Assembly: GCA_022712475.1 (NCBI GenBank)
Contig: JALAGK010000005.1
Coordinates: 1 to 7,302 of the forward strand
DNA: 7,302 nucleotides
Reading direction: 5' to 3'
DNA from: Enterobacteriaceae bacterium
GTDB taxonomy: Bacteria; Pseudomonadota; Gammaproteobacteria; Enterobacterales; Enterobacteriaceae
Position 1 is the stretch's first letter; each line of letters begins with the position of its first letter. Shown here piece after piece: positions 6,196 through 7,302 of this stretch. A program made the position numbers and the translations under genes. The notes beneath the pieces were generated by a model. That model ran no database searches. It was not told the DNA's origin and saw only the letters and a program-made list of their open reading frames with translations.

Positions 6196-7302
6196 CCTGC
6201 CGCATCTTCAGCAGCAGTATGCTGCCTACAAAGAACGTCACCAGTTGCGATACCGCCAGCACCGCAAACCCTGAACTGACTGTGCCCATCCAGCCCATCA
6301 CCGCACCCATCAGCAGCGGAATAAATGCTGCACACAGATTGCCGATCCCATTAATAATGCCGTAGGCGCTGCCAACCGCCTCGCTGCGTGCGTGGTGCTG
6401 CACGATGACCGGGATAGCCGCGCCCTGCAACCCCCAGCAGGCGTTCGCCGTCAGTAACCAAAAGGTGAGCCAACCGACTTGCTGGCTCACCATCAGTCCG
6501 GTCACGGCGCAGGCCGTGGCGGCACCGCCAGCCACAAAAAGCAGAGGCGCCTGTGCCGGGCGCAGCCGGTCGAGCAACACGCCCCCGAGGTATTTCGCAC
6601 CGAGGCTTAGCAGAAACGGCACTGCCGCCAGCCAGCCGGTGGCATGCAGGGAATATCCGTGTTCGTCACGTAGCCAGGCTGGCAGCCATGCGGTGTTTCC
6701 CCACAGATAACTCAGGGTGGCGATTTCTATCAATAGCATCCAGCCCAGCAACGGCGTGCGCCAGGCGCAGATAAGCGTGGAACGAAATCGCAATCTGCTC
6801 AGTGGGCGTGGATGCGGACTGCGCGGAATAAAACCCAGCACCAGCCCACCGCCGAGCAGCATATTCATCAGCGCCAGTGCCAGAAAAGAACCGGTCCAGC
6901 CAAAGGCGCTGACAAGCCAGGTGACCAGTGGAAAACCTACTGCCAGCCCCAGCGACACACCCAGCGCGCTCACTGCATTCGGTTTACCCAATTCGCGTGG
7001 TGCGAAATTATCGTTGATATAGCGGGTTTTGAGTGAAAACAACGGTCCTTCTGCTACGCCAAGCGCCAGTCGTGCCAGCAACAGGCCAAACAAGGATCCG
7101 AGAAAGGGTGATAAAGCGCAGATAAGCGCCCAGAAAATCACGCTGATGAGCAAGGCCTGACGGCAATGGAGTTTACTTTCTAAAACAGGTGTTAATAAAA
7201 GCGCTGAAAATCCATAGCCGATGAGAAACATTGTCATCAATGTTCCTTGTAACAATCTGTTATCATTTAACCGAAAGTGTAAGGCGAATTCGGGATTGAG
7301 GA
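6170..7302 (-). CDS. MFS transporter, N-terminus beyond the window
   Basis: Major facilitator superfamily permease in the inner membrane, partial. The stop TGA is at 6170-6172 and the frame stays open through the right edge, giving 376 codons in view; a TTG at 7255 is not a likely true start, because the upstream in-frame residues LNPEFALHFRLNDNRLLQ fit the TM1-TM2 periplasmic loop of a typical MFS protein. TM2 begins at LQGTLMTMFLIGYGFSALLL, and the remaining segments through TM12 (FAVLAVSQLVTFFVGSILLL) are present. RLALGVAEGPLFSLKTRYIN in the TM4-TM5 region resembles the anion:cation symporter (hexuronate/glucarate) subgroup, and GGVLLDRLRP is the second-half copy of the MFS loop motif; the first copy (LESKLHCRQ) is degenerate. 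A substrate cannot be assigned; an organic acid is a guess from the subgroup. No terminator lies between its stop and the array, so its mRNA may run into the antisense of the CRISPR repeats. Confidence 0.92.
   Translation of the reverse strand, partial: LNPEFALHFRLNDNRLLQGTLMTMFLIGYGFSALLLTPVLESKLHCRQALLISVIFWALICALSPFLGSLFGLLLARLALGVAEGPLFSLKTRYINDNFAPRELGKPNAVSALGVSLGLAVGFPLVTWLVSAFGWTGSFLALALMNMLLGGGLVLGFIPRSPHPRPLSRLRFRSTLICAWRTPLLGWMLLIEIATLSYLWGNTAWLPAWLRDEHGYSLHATGWLAAVPFLLSLGAKYLGGVLLDRLRPAQAPLLFVAGGAATACAVTGLMVSQQVGWLTFWLLTANACWGLQGAAIPVIVQHHARSEAVGSAYGIINGIGNLCAAFIPLLMGAVMGWMGTVSSGFAVLAVSQLVTFFVGSILLLKMRQVQALPARQ

Overview
The window looks like the chromosome of an enterobacterium close to Escherichia, Citrobacter or Enterobacter. 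The basis is the near-identity, as I remember the E. coli proteins, of the arginine decarboxylase and agmatinase encoded here, plus a Tar/Tsr-type chemoreceptor and a type I-F CRISPR repeat. I cannot name the genus from sequence alone.

Layout, left to right. Positions 1-259 are an upstream leader region. It holds a terminator-shaped hairpin (63-84) and a weakly supported 47-residue leader ORF with a perfect Shine-Dalgarno sequence. Then comes a very small gene, yqgB (260-406), which overlaps the start of speA (399-2375, biosynthetic arginine decarboxylase) by 8 bases. After a strong intrinsic terminator (2466-2506) follows speB (2595-3515, agmatinase), with its own terminator (3525-3553). Together speA and speB convert arginine to agmatine and then to putrescine plus urea.

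A gene-poor AT-rich interval then leads to a methyl-accepting chemotaxis protein (3845-5422), preceded by a good sigma-28 (FliA) promoter and closed by a terminator (5528-5557). In E. coli the neighbours beyond speB are loiP and tktA, so from here on the window looks like lineage-specific sequence.

The right third holds an AT-rich CRISPR leader with possible IHF sites and a promoter, then a short type I-F array (5808-6195): six identical 28-bp repeats, six 32-bp spacers and a decayed seventh repeat. No cas genes are present. A minus-strand MFS transporter gene (6170 to beyond 7302) converges on the array. Its last codons and stop lie inside the decayed terminal repeat, so there is no gap between gene and array.

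The most interesting points are this shared repeat/coding segment, where only the part needed to process the last crRNA is kept; the non-canonical repeat 3' end (TTAAGAAG); the convergent transcription; and the small genes and hairpin upstream of speA. I see no evidence for a wholly new multi-gene system.
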